Source of the DNA: Rhodobacteraceae bacterium UBA1957
Lineage (GTDB): Bacteria > Pseudomonadota > Alphaproteobacteria > Rhodobacterales > Rhodobacteraceae
Assembly: GCA_002336405.1 (NCBI GenBank)
Contig: DDEJ01000109.1
Coordinates: forward strand, 1-7,094
Reading direction: 5' to 3'
DNA: 7,094 nt
The notes under the pieces were generated by a model. The model was not told the origin of the DNA. It saw nothing but the letters and a program-made list of their open reading frames with translations, and ran no database searches. Made by a program: the position numbers and the translations under genes. Each line of letters opens with the position of its first letter. Position 1 is the stretch's first letter. Shown here piece by piece: positions 1 through 5,918 of this stretch.

Positions 1-569
1 GTGCCGCCAAACACTTCTTTGCCCAGCACAACACCAAACGAAATGCCCAACGCCACCTGCCAAAGTGGAATAGAGGCCGGCAAGGTCAGAACGAACAGCA
101 TTGAGGTGACCAGAAAGCCTTCGTTGACCTCGTGTCCGCGCACGGTTGCAAAGAACACTTCCCAGATACCGCCTGCGACCAGAGTGGTTATATATATCGG
201 CAAGAAATACATCAGGCCGTGGGTCATGTTGGCAAACACACTATTGGCGTTCAAACCAATGCCCATCGCCTGTAAAAGCCAGATGCGCCAGCCGTCATAA
301 CTTGTCTCGCCCAACGCCGCCAAAGCGGTATTGGCCTGATAGCCCGTGTTATACAGTGCCCAAAGAATGCAGGGGATGGTCGAAATGACCACATACGTCA
401 TGATACGCTTCATATCGACAAAACTGCGCGCATGTGGCGCGGCTTTTGTCACCTGCTTACCCGTGTAAAGAATCGTCTCGATCATTTCATAAACAGGGAA
501 GTACTTTTCGTATCTTCCACCATTTACAAAGTTTGGCTCGATACGGTCAAAAAAATTACGCAACCCCAT
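1..569 (-). CDS. nqrB: Na+-translocating NADH:quinone reductase subunit B, N-terminal part (runs off the left edge)
   Basis: Membrane subunit of the six-subunit Na+-NQR complex, which oxidises NADH, reduces ubiquinone and pumps sodium out across the inner membrane. Translating the minus strand from the ATG at 569 gives 189 residues that start MGLRNFFDRIEPNF, the usual NqrB N-terminus. The conserved stretch RGHEVNEGF is at residues 144-152 and the frame ends in KEVFGG at the window edge. Hydrophobic segments lie at about residues 56-75, 117-140, 151-166 and 168-185. The threonine that carries covalent FMN in this family lies beyond the visible part, so it cannot be checked. The start is two bases after the nqrA stop and is preceded by AAGGAAGGG at 575-583, inside the end of nqrA, so the two genes are surely co-transcribed and probably translationally coupled. 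The product assignment is firm; the gene is cut only by the window boundary. Confidence 0.95.
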   Translation of the reverse strand, partial: MGLRNFFDRIEPNFVNGGRYEKYFPVYEMIETILYTGKQVTKAAPHARSFVDMKRIMTYVVISTIPCILWALYNTGYQANTALAALGETSYDGWRIWLLQAMGIGLNANSVFANMTHGLMYFLPIYITTLVAGGIWEVFFATVRGHEVNEGFLVTSMLFVLTLPASIPLWQVALGISFGVVLGKEVFGG

Positions 570-571
570 GT

Positions 572-1915
572 CTACCCTTCCTTCTCAATCTTTTGAAGGC
601 TGTCCCGCAACGCTTCGCCATATTCATATTTTGCCGGACAGGCAAAGGTGCATAACGCAACATCTTCCTCGTCCAACTCCAAAGCGCCCAAAGACTGAGC
701 CGCGTCGGTATCCATCACAATTAACGATCGAAGCAATTGCGTCGGCAAAAAATCCTGTGGCATCAGCGTCTCAAACACACCCGTTGGCACCATCGCCCGG
801 CGCCCACCATTCAAATTCGACGTCAGGTTGAATTTTTTTGTCACCCCAAAAGCCGAAGCCAGCACCGGCATCACAGAAAACTTGCTCGGCTGAGGCTTGA
901 TCCAGCCAAAAACCAACTGCTCGCGATCTTCCTTGATCAACGTCACCTGACGCGCATAGCGGCCCAGATAAGCAAACGGCCCGTCGGCGTGACGACCGGT
1001 CAACACCGAGCCTGAAATCATTCGCACGGGTTCAGACCCAGACACTTCACCTTCGGTCAACTGCTCAAGTGAAGCCCCCATCAGGGTGCGTAAAAGGCGC
1101 GGGTTTGCCGCCAACGGTCCACCCAGCGCGACCACACGGCTAAGGTCCAGATGGCCCGTTAGAAACAAGGTCCCGATTGCGATCACATCCTGATAACCAA
1201 TGGACCAAACGGTTCTGGTCGCGCTTGGTGCGTCGAGAAAATGCATATGCGTCCCAGCCAGTCCGGCCGGGTGTGGGCCACTAAAGCTGTGACTTTCGGC
1301 ACCCGCCACATCCGCCACCGAACTGCCAAGCTTTTTGCAGAGATAGGTTTTACCTTCGGTGAGCGCGCACACAACCTTCACACCGGCCTCAAAGGCGGTT
1401 GGGTTTTGCGCAATGACCACCGCAGCGTCTGGCGCCAGCGGCTCACTTTCCATTGCAGTGACAAAAATCGCATCAGCCACGGCGTCGGGGGCAGGAATTT
1501 GGGAATAGGGCCGCGTCAAAAACGACGTCCAAAGACCCGAAGCACACAGGCAGCGTCGGACATGATCTTGGTCGAGTGCGGCGAGATCGGTGGTCCCAAA
1601 ATCAATGCCCGTATCCTCAGCGTCGCTCACATCAATAACCACGCTTTGTAGCACGCGGCGCGCCCCCCGCATGATCGCGCGCACCCGACCCTTGCAGGGC
1701 GACACGTATATCACATCCGGCATATCTTTGTGGCAAAACAGTGCGGTCCCACGTTCGACTGCCTCTCCTTCCGTGACCAGCATCTTGGGTTTCAGGCCAA
1801 CATAATCTGGCCCAACGATGGCCACACTGTTCGGACTGGGGCCGTCGTATATATGTTGCTCCGGCGCACCGGATATTGGAAGGTCAAGACCCTGCTTGAG
1901 CGAGAAATCTGGCAT
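572..1915 (-). CDS. nqrA: Na+-translocating NADH:quinone reductase subunit A
   Basis: Peripheral cytoplasmic subunit of Na+-NQR, first gene of the nqr operon; family work links it to quinone binding. From the ATG at 1915 the protein has 447 residues, close to the usual length of about 446. The N-terminus (MPDFSLKQGLDLPISGAP) aligns by eye with the Vibrio NqrA start (KKGLDLPIAG). Further family blocks follow in order: RGARRVLQSVVID, GLWTSFLTRPYS, HPAGLAGTHMHFLDA, GYQDVIAIG, VALGGP, SGSVLTG, GGRRAMVPTG, and a C-terminal ELDEEDVALC then CPAKYEYGEALRDSL ending IEKEG. The frame stays open upstream to an ATG at 1996, but those extra 27 residues do not resemble NqrA. ATG 1927 (451 residues) is a real alternative: it has GAGG seven bases upstream, whereas ATG 1915 has GGAG four bases upstream. 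It is transcribed divergently from apbE. Confidence 0.95.
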   Translation of the reverse strand: MPDFSLKQGLDLPISGAPEQHIYDGPSPNSVAIVGPDYVGLKPKMLVTEGEAVERGTALFCHKDMPDVIYVSPCKGRVRAIMRGARRVLQSVVIDVSDAEDTGIDFGTTDLAALDQDHVRRCLCASGLWTSFLTRPYSQIPAPDAVADAIFVTAMESEPLAPDAAVVIAQNPTAFEAGVKVVCALTEGKTYLCKKLGSSVADVAGAESHSFSGPHPAGLAGTHMHFLDAPSATRTVWSIGYQDVIAIGTLFLTGHLDLSRVVALGGPLAANPRLLRTLMGASLEQLTEGEVSGSEPVRMISGSVLTGRHADGPFAYLGRYARQVTLIKEDREQLVFGWIKPQPSKFSVMPVLASAFGVTKKFNLTSNLNGGRRAMVPTGVFETLMPQDFLPTQLLRSLIVMDTDAAQSLGALELDEEDVALCTFACPAKYEYGEALRDSLQKIEKEG

Positions 1916-2003
1916 AAGGCTCCGCATTTCGTTGCCTCGGATACCCGAGGCGATGGTTGATTCAGACAGTTTGCCGTAAGGATCGGCAGGACCCATCCAA
2001 CCC

Positions 2004-2027
2004 CAAAGCGGGCAGATGGGCGCTTTG
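2004..2027. repeat. Inverted repeat upstream of nqrA (7-bp arms, 10-bp spacer)
   Basis: CAAAGCG at 2004-2010 is matched by its exact reverse complement CGCTTTG at 2021-2027. On the nqrA strand it would lie at or just after the predicted transcription start, so it could be an operator or a hairpin at the 5' end of the nqr mRNA. There is no T-run after either arm, so it does not look like a terminator. The role is inference only. Confidence 0.35.
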
Positions 2028-2032
2028 ACGGC

Positions 2033-2061
2033 TTTCTAGTAAATATCTGTCGTATTAGCAA
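2033..2061 (-). promoter_or_regulatory. Candidate sigma70-type promoter for nqrAB
   Basis: On the minus strand TTGCTA (2061-2056) and TAGAAA (2038-2033) are separated by exactly 17 bases. Each matches four of the six consensus bases. Transcription would start near 2026 and give a 5' leader of about 110 bases before the ATG at 1915. A second TATAAG (-10 like, 2098-2093 on the minus strand) lacks a matching -35. This is a by-eye match and promoters in alphaproteobacteria are often degenerate. Confidence 0.3.
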
Positions 2062-2072
2062 CGCTCTACACC

Positions 2073-2100
2073 GTGAAATGTCGCAGTTTTACCTTATAAA
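2073..2100 (+). promoter_or_regulatory. Candidate sigma70-type promoter for apbE-nqrM
   Basis: GTGAAA at 2073-2078 (four of six matches to TTGACA) and TATAAA at 2095-2100 (five of six matches to TATAAT) are separated by 16 bases. The start would be near 2107, about 93 bases before the apbE ATG. A perfect TTGACA at 2131-2136 is also present but has no convincing -10 box at the right distance. By-eye prediction only. Confidence 0.3.
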
Positions 2101-2199
2101 AAACAGTCAGATTGTCGCGGCACTTGCTCGTTGACAGTGTCGTTTTTTAGTGACAGGCAGTGAATTTTTGGTGAATCTCTAAGCACAGCGAGGCCCATT

Positions 2200-3225
2200 A
2201 TGCACAAGTTCGCAGTTCTATTGATGATTTTCGTCGTAAGTGGCTGCTTTTGGTCCAGTCGAGCCCCGGAAACGATTCGTATTTTGGGCGAAACAATGGG
2301 CACCACCTATCGGGTGACCGTCGTGGATGCCCCCGATACCCTTACACAAGAAAATTTATCCGAAGGAATCACCGCCACGCTTGCAACGGTGAACGCGAAA
2401 ATGTCAAACTGGGACCCGGCGTCCGAGGTAAGCCGGTTTAACAAGAGCCAAAGCACGTCTCCGACAATCATCTCTGACGCCTTCTCTTTTGTGTTGACCT
2501 CAGCGCAAGATATACACCTTAAAACCGACGGCAAGTTTGATGTCACATTGGCTCCGTTGATCAATCTTTGGGGCTTTGGCCCCAAAACTCCAGACGCCGA
2601 CGTGCCCGCAGATACCGATATCAGACTGGCCCGCGATCTGGTCGGCCAAGACCGCTTTCTAACGCTCAATGCAGCGGCAAGAACATTGCAAAAACACCAA
2701 GCCGGCGTTTCGGTCAACCTTTCGGCAATCGCCAAAGGGTACGGAGTTGATGCGGTCGCTGACTATTTGCGCGACAACGACATCGAGCGTTATTTGGTGG
2801 AAATCGGCGGCGATCTGATCACAGCAGGCTTGAACCCCGAAGGTAAGGCGTGGGCGATTGGCATCGAAAAACCTGATGTGGCGCAAAGCACCGTGCAGAC
2901 CATTTTAAACCTCAGCGATCAGGCAATGGCGACCTCGGGAGATTATCGCAATTTCAACGAATATGACGGGGTGCGCTATTCTCATATCATCGATCCCACC
3001 ACTGGCCGCCCTATCCGCCACCGCACCGCATCAGTAACGGTTTTGGCTGATACCGCGATGGCCGCCGACGGTTGGGCAACTGCGATGCTCGTGTTGGGCG
3101 ATCAAGCTGGTATGCCACTGGCCGAAAAACATGGCATAGCCGTGCTGTTTATCACCAAGGGCGAAAATTTATTTACCACAAGCGCCAGTTCGCTCTTTGA
3201 ACTTCGGACCAAAAAAGTTAAATAA
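2200..3225 (+). CDS. apbE: FAD:protein FMN transferase, lipoprotein (ApbE)
   Basis: Flavin transferase that uses FAD to attach FMN through a phosphoester bond to threonine in target proteins; in Na+-NQR the targets are NqrB and NqrC. The 341-residue product has a short hydrophobic leader and a lipobox VSGC with the lipidated cysteine at residue 16, so it should be anchored to a membrane and act on the periplasmic side. Family motifs in order are GETMGTTY (30-37), LAPLINLWGFGP (118-128), VNLSAIAKGYGVD (172-184), EIGGDL (201-206), ATSGDYRNF (244-252), RYSHIIDPTTGRPI (259-272) and AMAADGWATAMLVLG (286-300), the last holding the Asp and Thr used for metal binding in the family. The length is typical. 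GAGG at 2190-2193 lies six bases before the ATG. It is divergent from nqrA and followed 37 bases later by nqrM, which makes Na+-NQR its likely client. Confidence 0.95.
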   Translation: MHKFAVLLMIFVVSGCFWSSRAPETIRILGETMGTTYRVTVVDAPDTLTQENLSEGITATLATVNAKMSNWDPASEVSRFNKSQSTSPTIISDAFSFVLTSAQDIHLKTDGKFDVTLAPLINLWGFGPKTPDADVPADTDIRLARDLVGQDRFLTLNAAARTLQKHQAGVSVNLSAIAKGYGVDAVADYLRDNDIERYLVEIGGDLITAGLNPEGKAWAIGIEKPDVAQSTVQTILNLSDQAMATSGDYRNFNEYDGVRYSHIIDPTTGRPIRHRTASVTVLADTAMAADGWATAMLVLGDQAGMPLAEKHGIAVLFITKGENLFTTSASSLFELRTKKVK

Positions 3226-3247
3226 CCACAAAGCCTTTAGCAACCCC

Positions 3248-3254
3248 AAGGGAG
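3248..3254 (+). promoter_or_regulatory. Shine-Dalgarno that supports a TTG start for nqrM
   Basis: AAGGGAG lies eight bases upstream of the TTG at 3263. It is the only good ribosome binding site near the 5' end of this frame, which has no ATG before the transmembrane segment. It therefore decides the start used here. Confidence 0.6.
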
Positions 3255-3262
3255 CCATCAGT

Positions 3263-3487
3263 TTGGAAACGTTTGTGTTGGCATTTGTATTACTGCTTCT
3301 GATTGTGCTGGGCATGTCTTTAGGTGTGATACTCATGGGCAAGAATATCAAGGGCAGTTGCGGCGGGCTGAATGCAATAGCTGGGGCCGACAAGTGCCTT
3401 GTTTGCAAAAAAGACATCGACCCCAACAGCCCGCTTCGCGACAAACTGGCCTGCAAGCGGGCCCAGCAGATGGTAGAAAATTTCTGA
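3263..3487 (+). CDS. nqrM: Na+-NQR maturation protein NqrM (DUF539), TTG start
   Basis: Small membrane protein required for maturation of Na+-NQR in Vibrio, thought to help deliver iron to the Cys4 site formed by NqrD and NqrE. From TTG 3263 the product has 74 residues: one N-terminal transmembrane helix (about 4-25), then KGSCGGL (30-36), C45-x2-C48 and C64, so the four cysteines are C33, C45, C48 and C64. As I recall the published Vibrio mutagenesis, Cys33 is the critical residue, and this start places the KGSCGGL cysteine exactly at 33. The frame is open upstream to another TTG at 3197 that overlaps apbE by 29 bases and would add 22 residues with a basic, asparagine-rich start unlike the family; it has no clear ribosome binding site. 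The gene follows apbE by 37 bases and is surely in the same operon. The identification rests on motif, length and context. Confidence 0.85.
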   Translation: METFVLAFVLLLLIVLGMSLGVILMGKNIKGSCGGLNAIAGADKCLVCKKDIDPNSPLRDKLACKRAQQMVENF

Positions 3488-3532
3488 ACCTTCATGGCGA
3501 GACATAAGGTCATCGCGTTTAAACCAGCCCCC

Positions 3533-3724
3533 TTACCCGCCGTTCAACGGGATCAGCGCCAAAGCAAAGAATGCCAGCGTTGCGGGTAGCCCGTACAACC
3601 AAGCGCGACTGGTCCAACCCTGCGCCTGAGCCTTCCAGTTTTCACGAAAGGCCCGACCGGCAAATATCATCACTAACAGCAGGGCTATCGCGCTTGCAGA
3701 GGTTAAGGCAAGGCCATCAAACAT
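3533..3724 (-). CDS. Small two-helix membrane protein, unrecognised
   Basis: I do not recognise this family. From ATG 3724 the product has 63 residues with two hydrophobic segments, about residues 5-24 (LALTSASAIALLLVMIFAG) and 44-60 (AWLYGLPATLAFFALALIP), joined by a polar loop holding GRAFRENWKAQAQGW. The shape is that of a small inner-membrane hairpin. The frame extends to a TTG at 3745, which would add seven residues, but neither start has a strong ribosome binding site; GGAAAG lies ten bases before the ATG. It is the last gene of the minus-strand cluster, 48 bases after the ABM gene, and faces nqrM with 45 bases between the two stop codons. It is probably co-transcribed with the ABM gene, but nothing in the sequence gives its function. 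The uninterrupted frame and membrane pattern argue for a real gene. Confidence 0.6.
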   Translation of the reverse strand: MFDGLALTSASAIALLLVMIFAGRAFRENWKAQAQGWTSRAWLYGLPATLAFFALALIPLNGG

Positions 3725-3772
3725 GTTAAATAATCTTTCCACCAAGATGGCATTGGGGTTTAGAAAAGTGGC

Positions 3773-4096
3773 TTAGGACTGGTTGTTAGAAATCTGCTGG
3801 ATCGCACTAAAGCCCTCGAATACCGGGTGACCCTCATGCAGCTTAAGCGTCTGCCCAGCATTGGCGTGCGCGGCTCGAAACGCATCGCTGCGCGTCCAGG
3901 CCCGAAAACTGGCCTCGTCTGCCCACACTGTGTGAGACGCGTACAAGGTCACGCCCTCGGCCTCTGGGCCTTTCAACAGCTGGAATTCGACAAACCCGTC
4001 CGCATCTTTGAGGTAACTGTCGCGCCCAAGCCACAGAGCCTCAAACGCTGCGGCGTTCTGCGCCGTAACTGTAAAGCGGTTCATCGCAACATACAT
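3773..4096 (-). CDS. ABM-domain protein of the IsdG-like haem-degrading monooxygenase type
   Basis: A 107-residue single-domain dimeric alpha-beta barrel protein (antibiotic biosynthesis monooxygenase fold). The N-terminus MYVAMNRFTV and the segment FRAWTRSDAFRAAH resemble IsdG. Asn6, Trp67 and His77 sit where staphylococcal IsdG has Asn7, Trp67 and His77, and the Trp-to-His spacing of ten residues is the same. Those residues bind and distort haem in IsdG, so haem degradation is a fair hypothesis, although many ABM proteins have other or unknown substrates. No signal peptide is seen, so it should be cytoplasmic. The ATG at 4096 is preceded by AAGGA seven bases upstream. The frame extends to a TTG at 4147, but that adds 17 residues unlike the family. 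It follows liuC by 90 bases in the same direction, and a 6-codon frame ends on its start codon. Fold confidence is high; the reaction is inferred. Confidence 0.85.
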   Translation of the reverse strand: MYVAMNRFTVTAQNAAAFEALWLGRDSYLKDADGFVEFQLLKGPEAEGVTLYASHTVWADEASFRAWTRSDAFRAAHANAGQTLKLHEGHPVFEGFSAIQQISNNQS

Positions 4097-4116
4097 CAGT
4101 CGTTCCTTTTTGCCAT
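4096..4116 (-). other. Possible 6-codon leader ORF overlapping the ABM gene start
   Basis: On the minus strand an ATG at 4116 opens a frame encoding MAKRND whose TGA shares its last base with the ABM ATG (TGATG at 4098-4094). A full AGGAGG lies at 4133-4128, eleven bases before this ATG, stronger than the AAGGA directly before the ABM start. This may be translational coupling of the downstream gene, or a chance frame. Far too short to judge by composition. Confidence 0.25.
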
Positions 4117-4186
4117 TCCCCCGAATACCTCCTAGGGCGACAGGCAATAAGGTTCAAGACCTGACCATCCAAAAAGACTGTATCTG

Positions 4187-4966
4187 CTAGCCCCAGCTTG
4201 GCGGGCGCTTGTCAAAGAAGGCTGCGATGCCCTCAGGCGCTTCATCACCAGCCCAGCAGGCCGCAAGCTCTGCAATGCTGTGTTGGATCACCGTCTCGTC
4301 GATCACCGGCCCAAGATGGCGCAGAAACGCTTTGGCCCGCGCCACCGCCGCTGGCGCACAGCTTAAATACGGCTCGATTTCATTCCAAACCGCCGCGTCC
4401 AGATTTTCTGTAGGAACCGCTTGCGCCAACAATCCCAAATCCACCGCCTCAGCAGCCGCAAACCGCCGCCCCGACATAAACACCCGACGCGCCCGCGCCT
4501 CACCCATGCGCGCGCTTACATAAGGGCCAATAGTGGCCGGGATCAGACCAAGACGGGTCTCAGTCAGCCCCAACACTGCGCTGTCGGCGCCAATCGCCAC
4601 ATCACAGACACTGAGCAAACCCACACCACCGCCAAACGCATTGCCATGGGCCCGCGCAATCAGTGGTTTCGGCAGTGTATTGAGCGCGTGAAGCATCCGC
4701 GCCAATGCTGTCGCCTCGCGCGCACGGGTCTGTGGGTCTGCGTCCATCTGCGACCGCATCCAGCCCAGATCGCCCCCAGCACAAAAACTCTTGCCCCGTG
4801 CCGCAAGCACCACAACCCGCACCAATTCGTTCTGGGCCAGTGCCGCTGCGGCTTGCGAAAGCTCAGCAATCATCTGCGCCGACATCGCGTTGTGTTTGTC
4901 TGCTCGATCAAGCCAGAGCGTAGCAACCCCCTGCTTGTCGGTCTTGATTTCAAGCGTTTCAGACAT
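4187..4966 (-). CDS. liuC: Enoyl-CoA hydratase/isomerase family protein, probably methylglutaconyl-CoA hydratase
   Basis: Crotonase-fold enzyme expected to hydrate 3-methylglutaconyl-CoA to HMG-CoA in leucine degradation. The 259-residue product has the family landmarks: KHNAMS (24-29), the oxyanion-hole motif FCAGGDLGWM (61-70), GNAFGGGVGLLSVCDVAI (108-125) and the catalytic glutamate E136 in LTETRLGLIPATIGPYV. The place of the first catalytic glutamate of rat mitochondrial enoyl-CoA hydratase, 20 residues earlier, holds Gly116; I believe this is usual for bacterial LiuC-type proteins and not a defect. The start at 4966 has GGGAG nine bases upstream; the frame also opens earlier at 4990, which would add eight residues (MRCGERRT) unlike the family. 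It overlaps the end of the HMG-CoA lyase gene by eight bases, so the two are translationally coupled. The specific substrate is inferred from the neighbours. Confidence 0.88.
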   Translation of the reverse strand: MSETLEIKTDKQGVATLWLDRADKHNAMSAQMIAELSQAAAALAQNELVRVVVLAARGKSFCAGGDLGWMRSQMDADPQTRAREATALARMLHALNTLPKPLIARAHGNAFGGGVGLLSVCDVAIGADSAVLGLTETRLGLIPATIGPYVSARMGEARARRVFMSGRRFAAAEAVDLGLLAQAVPTENLDAAVWNEIEPYLSCAPAAVARAKAFLRHLGPVIDETVIQHSIAELAACWAGDEAPEGIAAFFDKRPPSWG

Positions 4967-5825
4967 TGTTCTGCGCTCCCCGCATCGCATGTGCCATCAC
5001 CGCCGCCCGTGCCAGCTGAGTGGCCTCAAGCCCAGTGTCATAGCCCCTCTGTGTCAAGTTGTGATGCAGGCTCTCGGTGTCAATATTGCCCGCAGCCCCC
5101 GGCGCATAGGGACAGCCCCCCAGTCCCCCTACAGACGCATCAAACACCCGCAGGCCATAATCTAGCGACACCTGTACATTCTCCCAGGCGAGCCCGCGCG
5201 TGTCGTGATAATGCCCGGCCAGAAGATGTGGCGGGACATGCGGCACCACAACATCTAACAAGGCCGCAATTCGCGCCGGACTGGCATGCCCGATAGTGTC
5301 GCCAAGACTGATCTCATAGCACCCCATTTCCAGCAGGATCTCAGCCACCCGACGCACCTGATTGGGATCGACCGCACCCTCATAAGGACAATCGGTAACA
5401 CAAGAGATATAGCCGCGAACTGGCAGCTCTGCCTCTTTGGCTGCCACAGCGACCTCGCCAAAGCGCTGCAGGCTGCCAGCAATATCAGTGTTTAAATTAG
5501 CCTGCGAAAACCCTTCAGAGGCGGCAGCAAAAATCGCCACCTCATCGGCCTTAGACTGCAAGGCATCATCAAAGCCACGACGGTTTGGGGTCAGCGCGGC
5601 ATATGACACCCCCGACACGCGCAGAATGCCGGCCAAAACCTCGGCTGATTGGGCCATTTGCGGCACCCACTTGGGGCTGACAAAACTGGCAATTTCGATC
5701 CGTTTAAAACCCGCTTGGCTAAGACAATCCACCAGCGCTATTTTTTCCGACAAAGGGATTGGCCGCGCCTCATTTTGCAAGCCGTCACGCGGCCCCACTT
5801 CAAAAATTTCAACTGTCTCAGCCAT
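4959..5825 (-). CDS. liuE: Hydroxymethylglutaryl-CoA lyase
   Basis: Cleaves HMG-CoA to acetyl-CoA and acetoacetate, the last step of leucine breakdown (also called MvaB). The 288-residue TIM-barrel protein has a typical bacterial length. Residues of the active site are visible: Arg13 and Asp14 in VGPRDGLQNE, Glu44 in RIEIASFVSPKWVPQM, the metal-binding pair His205 and His207 in GHYHDTRG, and the catalytic-loop Cys238 in GGLGGCPYAPGAAGN. The segment YISCVTDCPYEG (139-150) is also typical. No part looks missing. The ATG at 5825 has a strong AAAGGAGAGAGG ribosome binding site upstream. It follows liuD after 93 bases and overlaps liuC by eight. The cytoplasmic location is expected, as there is no signal peptide. 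Confidence 0.95.
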   Translation of the reverse strand: MAETVEIFEVGPRDGLQNEARPIPLSEKIALVDCLSQAGFKRIEIASFVSPKWVPQMAQSAEVLAGILRVSGVSYAALTPNRRGFDDALQSKADEVAIFAAASEGFSQANLNTDIAGSLQRFGEVAVAAKEAELPVRGYISCVTDCPYEGAVDPNQVRRVAEILLEMGCYEISLGDTIGHASPARIAALLDVVVPHVPPHLLAGHYHDTRGLAWENVQVSLDYGLRVFDASVGGLGGCPYAPGAAGNIDTESLHHNLTQRGYDTGLEATQLARAAVMAHAMRGAQNNV

Positions 5826-5826
5826 T

Positions 5827-5907
5827 GCGGCCTCTCTCCTTTTTACTGGCGGCCTCGGTATTTTATTTGCGGCCCTAAATTCTGTAACCTTGCCAACCGA
5901 AGCGGCC
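5827..5907. repeat. GCGGCC-rich spacer with an imperfect 20-bp tandem repeat between liuD and liuE
   Basis: In the 93-base non-coding spacer GCGGCC occurs four times, at 5827, 5849, 5869 and 5902. The middle two are part of a longer repeat: TTTTACTGGCGGCC (5841-5854) and TTTTATTTGCGGCC (5861-5874) match at 12 of 14 positions, exactly 20 bases apart. The copy nearest liuE lies between its ribosome binding site and ATG. No gene or classic terminator is seen here. The purpose is unknown, and chance in GC-rich DNA cannot be excluded. Confidence 0.5.
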
Positions 5908-5918
5908 CGCTGCGTGCC

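Noticed and set aside
1241..1651. A 136-residue plus-strand open frame inside nqrA
   Set aside because: It is antisense to strongly conserved NqrA sequence and shows no domain or ribosome binding site of note.
2307..2735. A 142-residue minus-strand open frame inside apbE
   Set aside because: It is the antisense shadow of the ApbE coding sequence, which accounts for every conserved motif in the region.
3488..3560. Possible bidirectional terminator between nqrM and the small membrane gene (CCGTTCAACGG at 3540-3550, and CCCG/CGGG around it)
   Set aside because: The arms are only four to five bases, the hairpin lies inside the coding end of the minus-strand gene, and no T-run follows on either strand.
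4140..4186. Hairpin AGGT-CTTGA-ACCT after liuC as a terminator
   Set aside because: The stem is only four base pairs with no adequate T-run, so transcription probably continues into the ABM gene.
4421..5296. A 291-residue plus-strand open frame opposite liuC and liuE
   Set aside because: It is an antisense shadow of two well-supported genes, has low-complexity Pro/Arg/His-rich composition and no recognisable domain.
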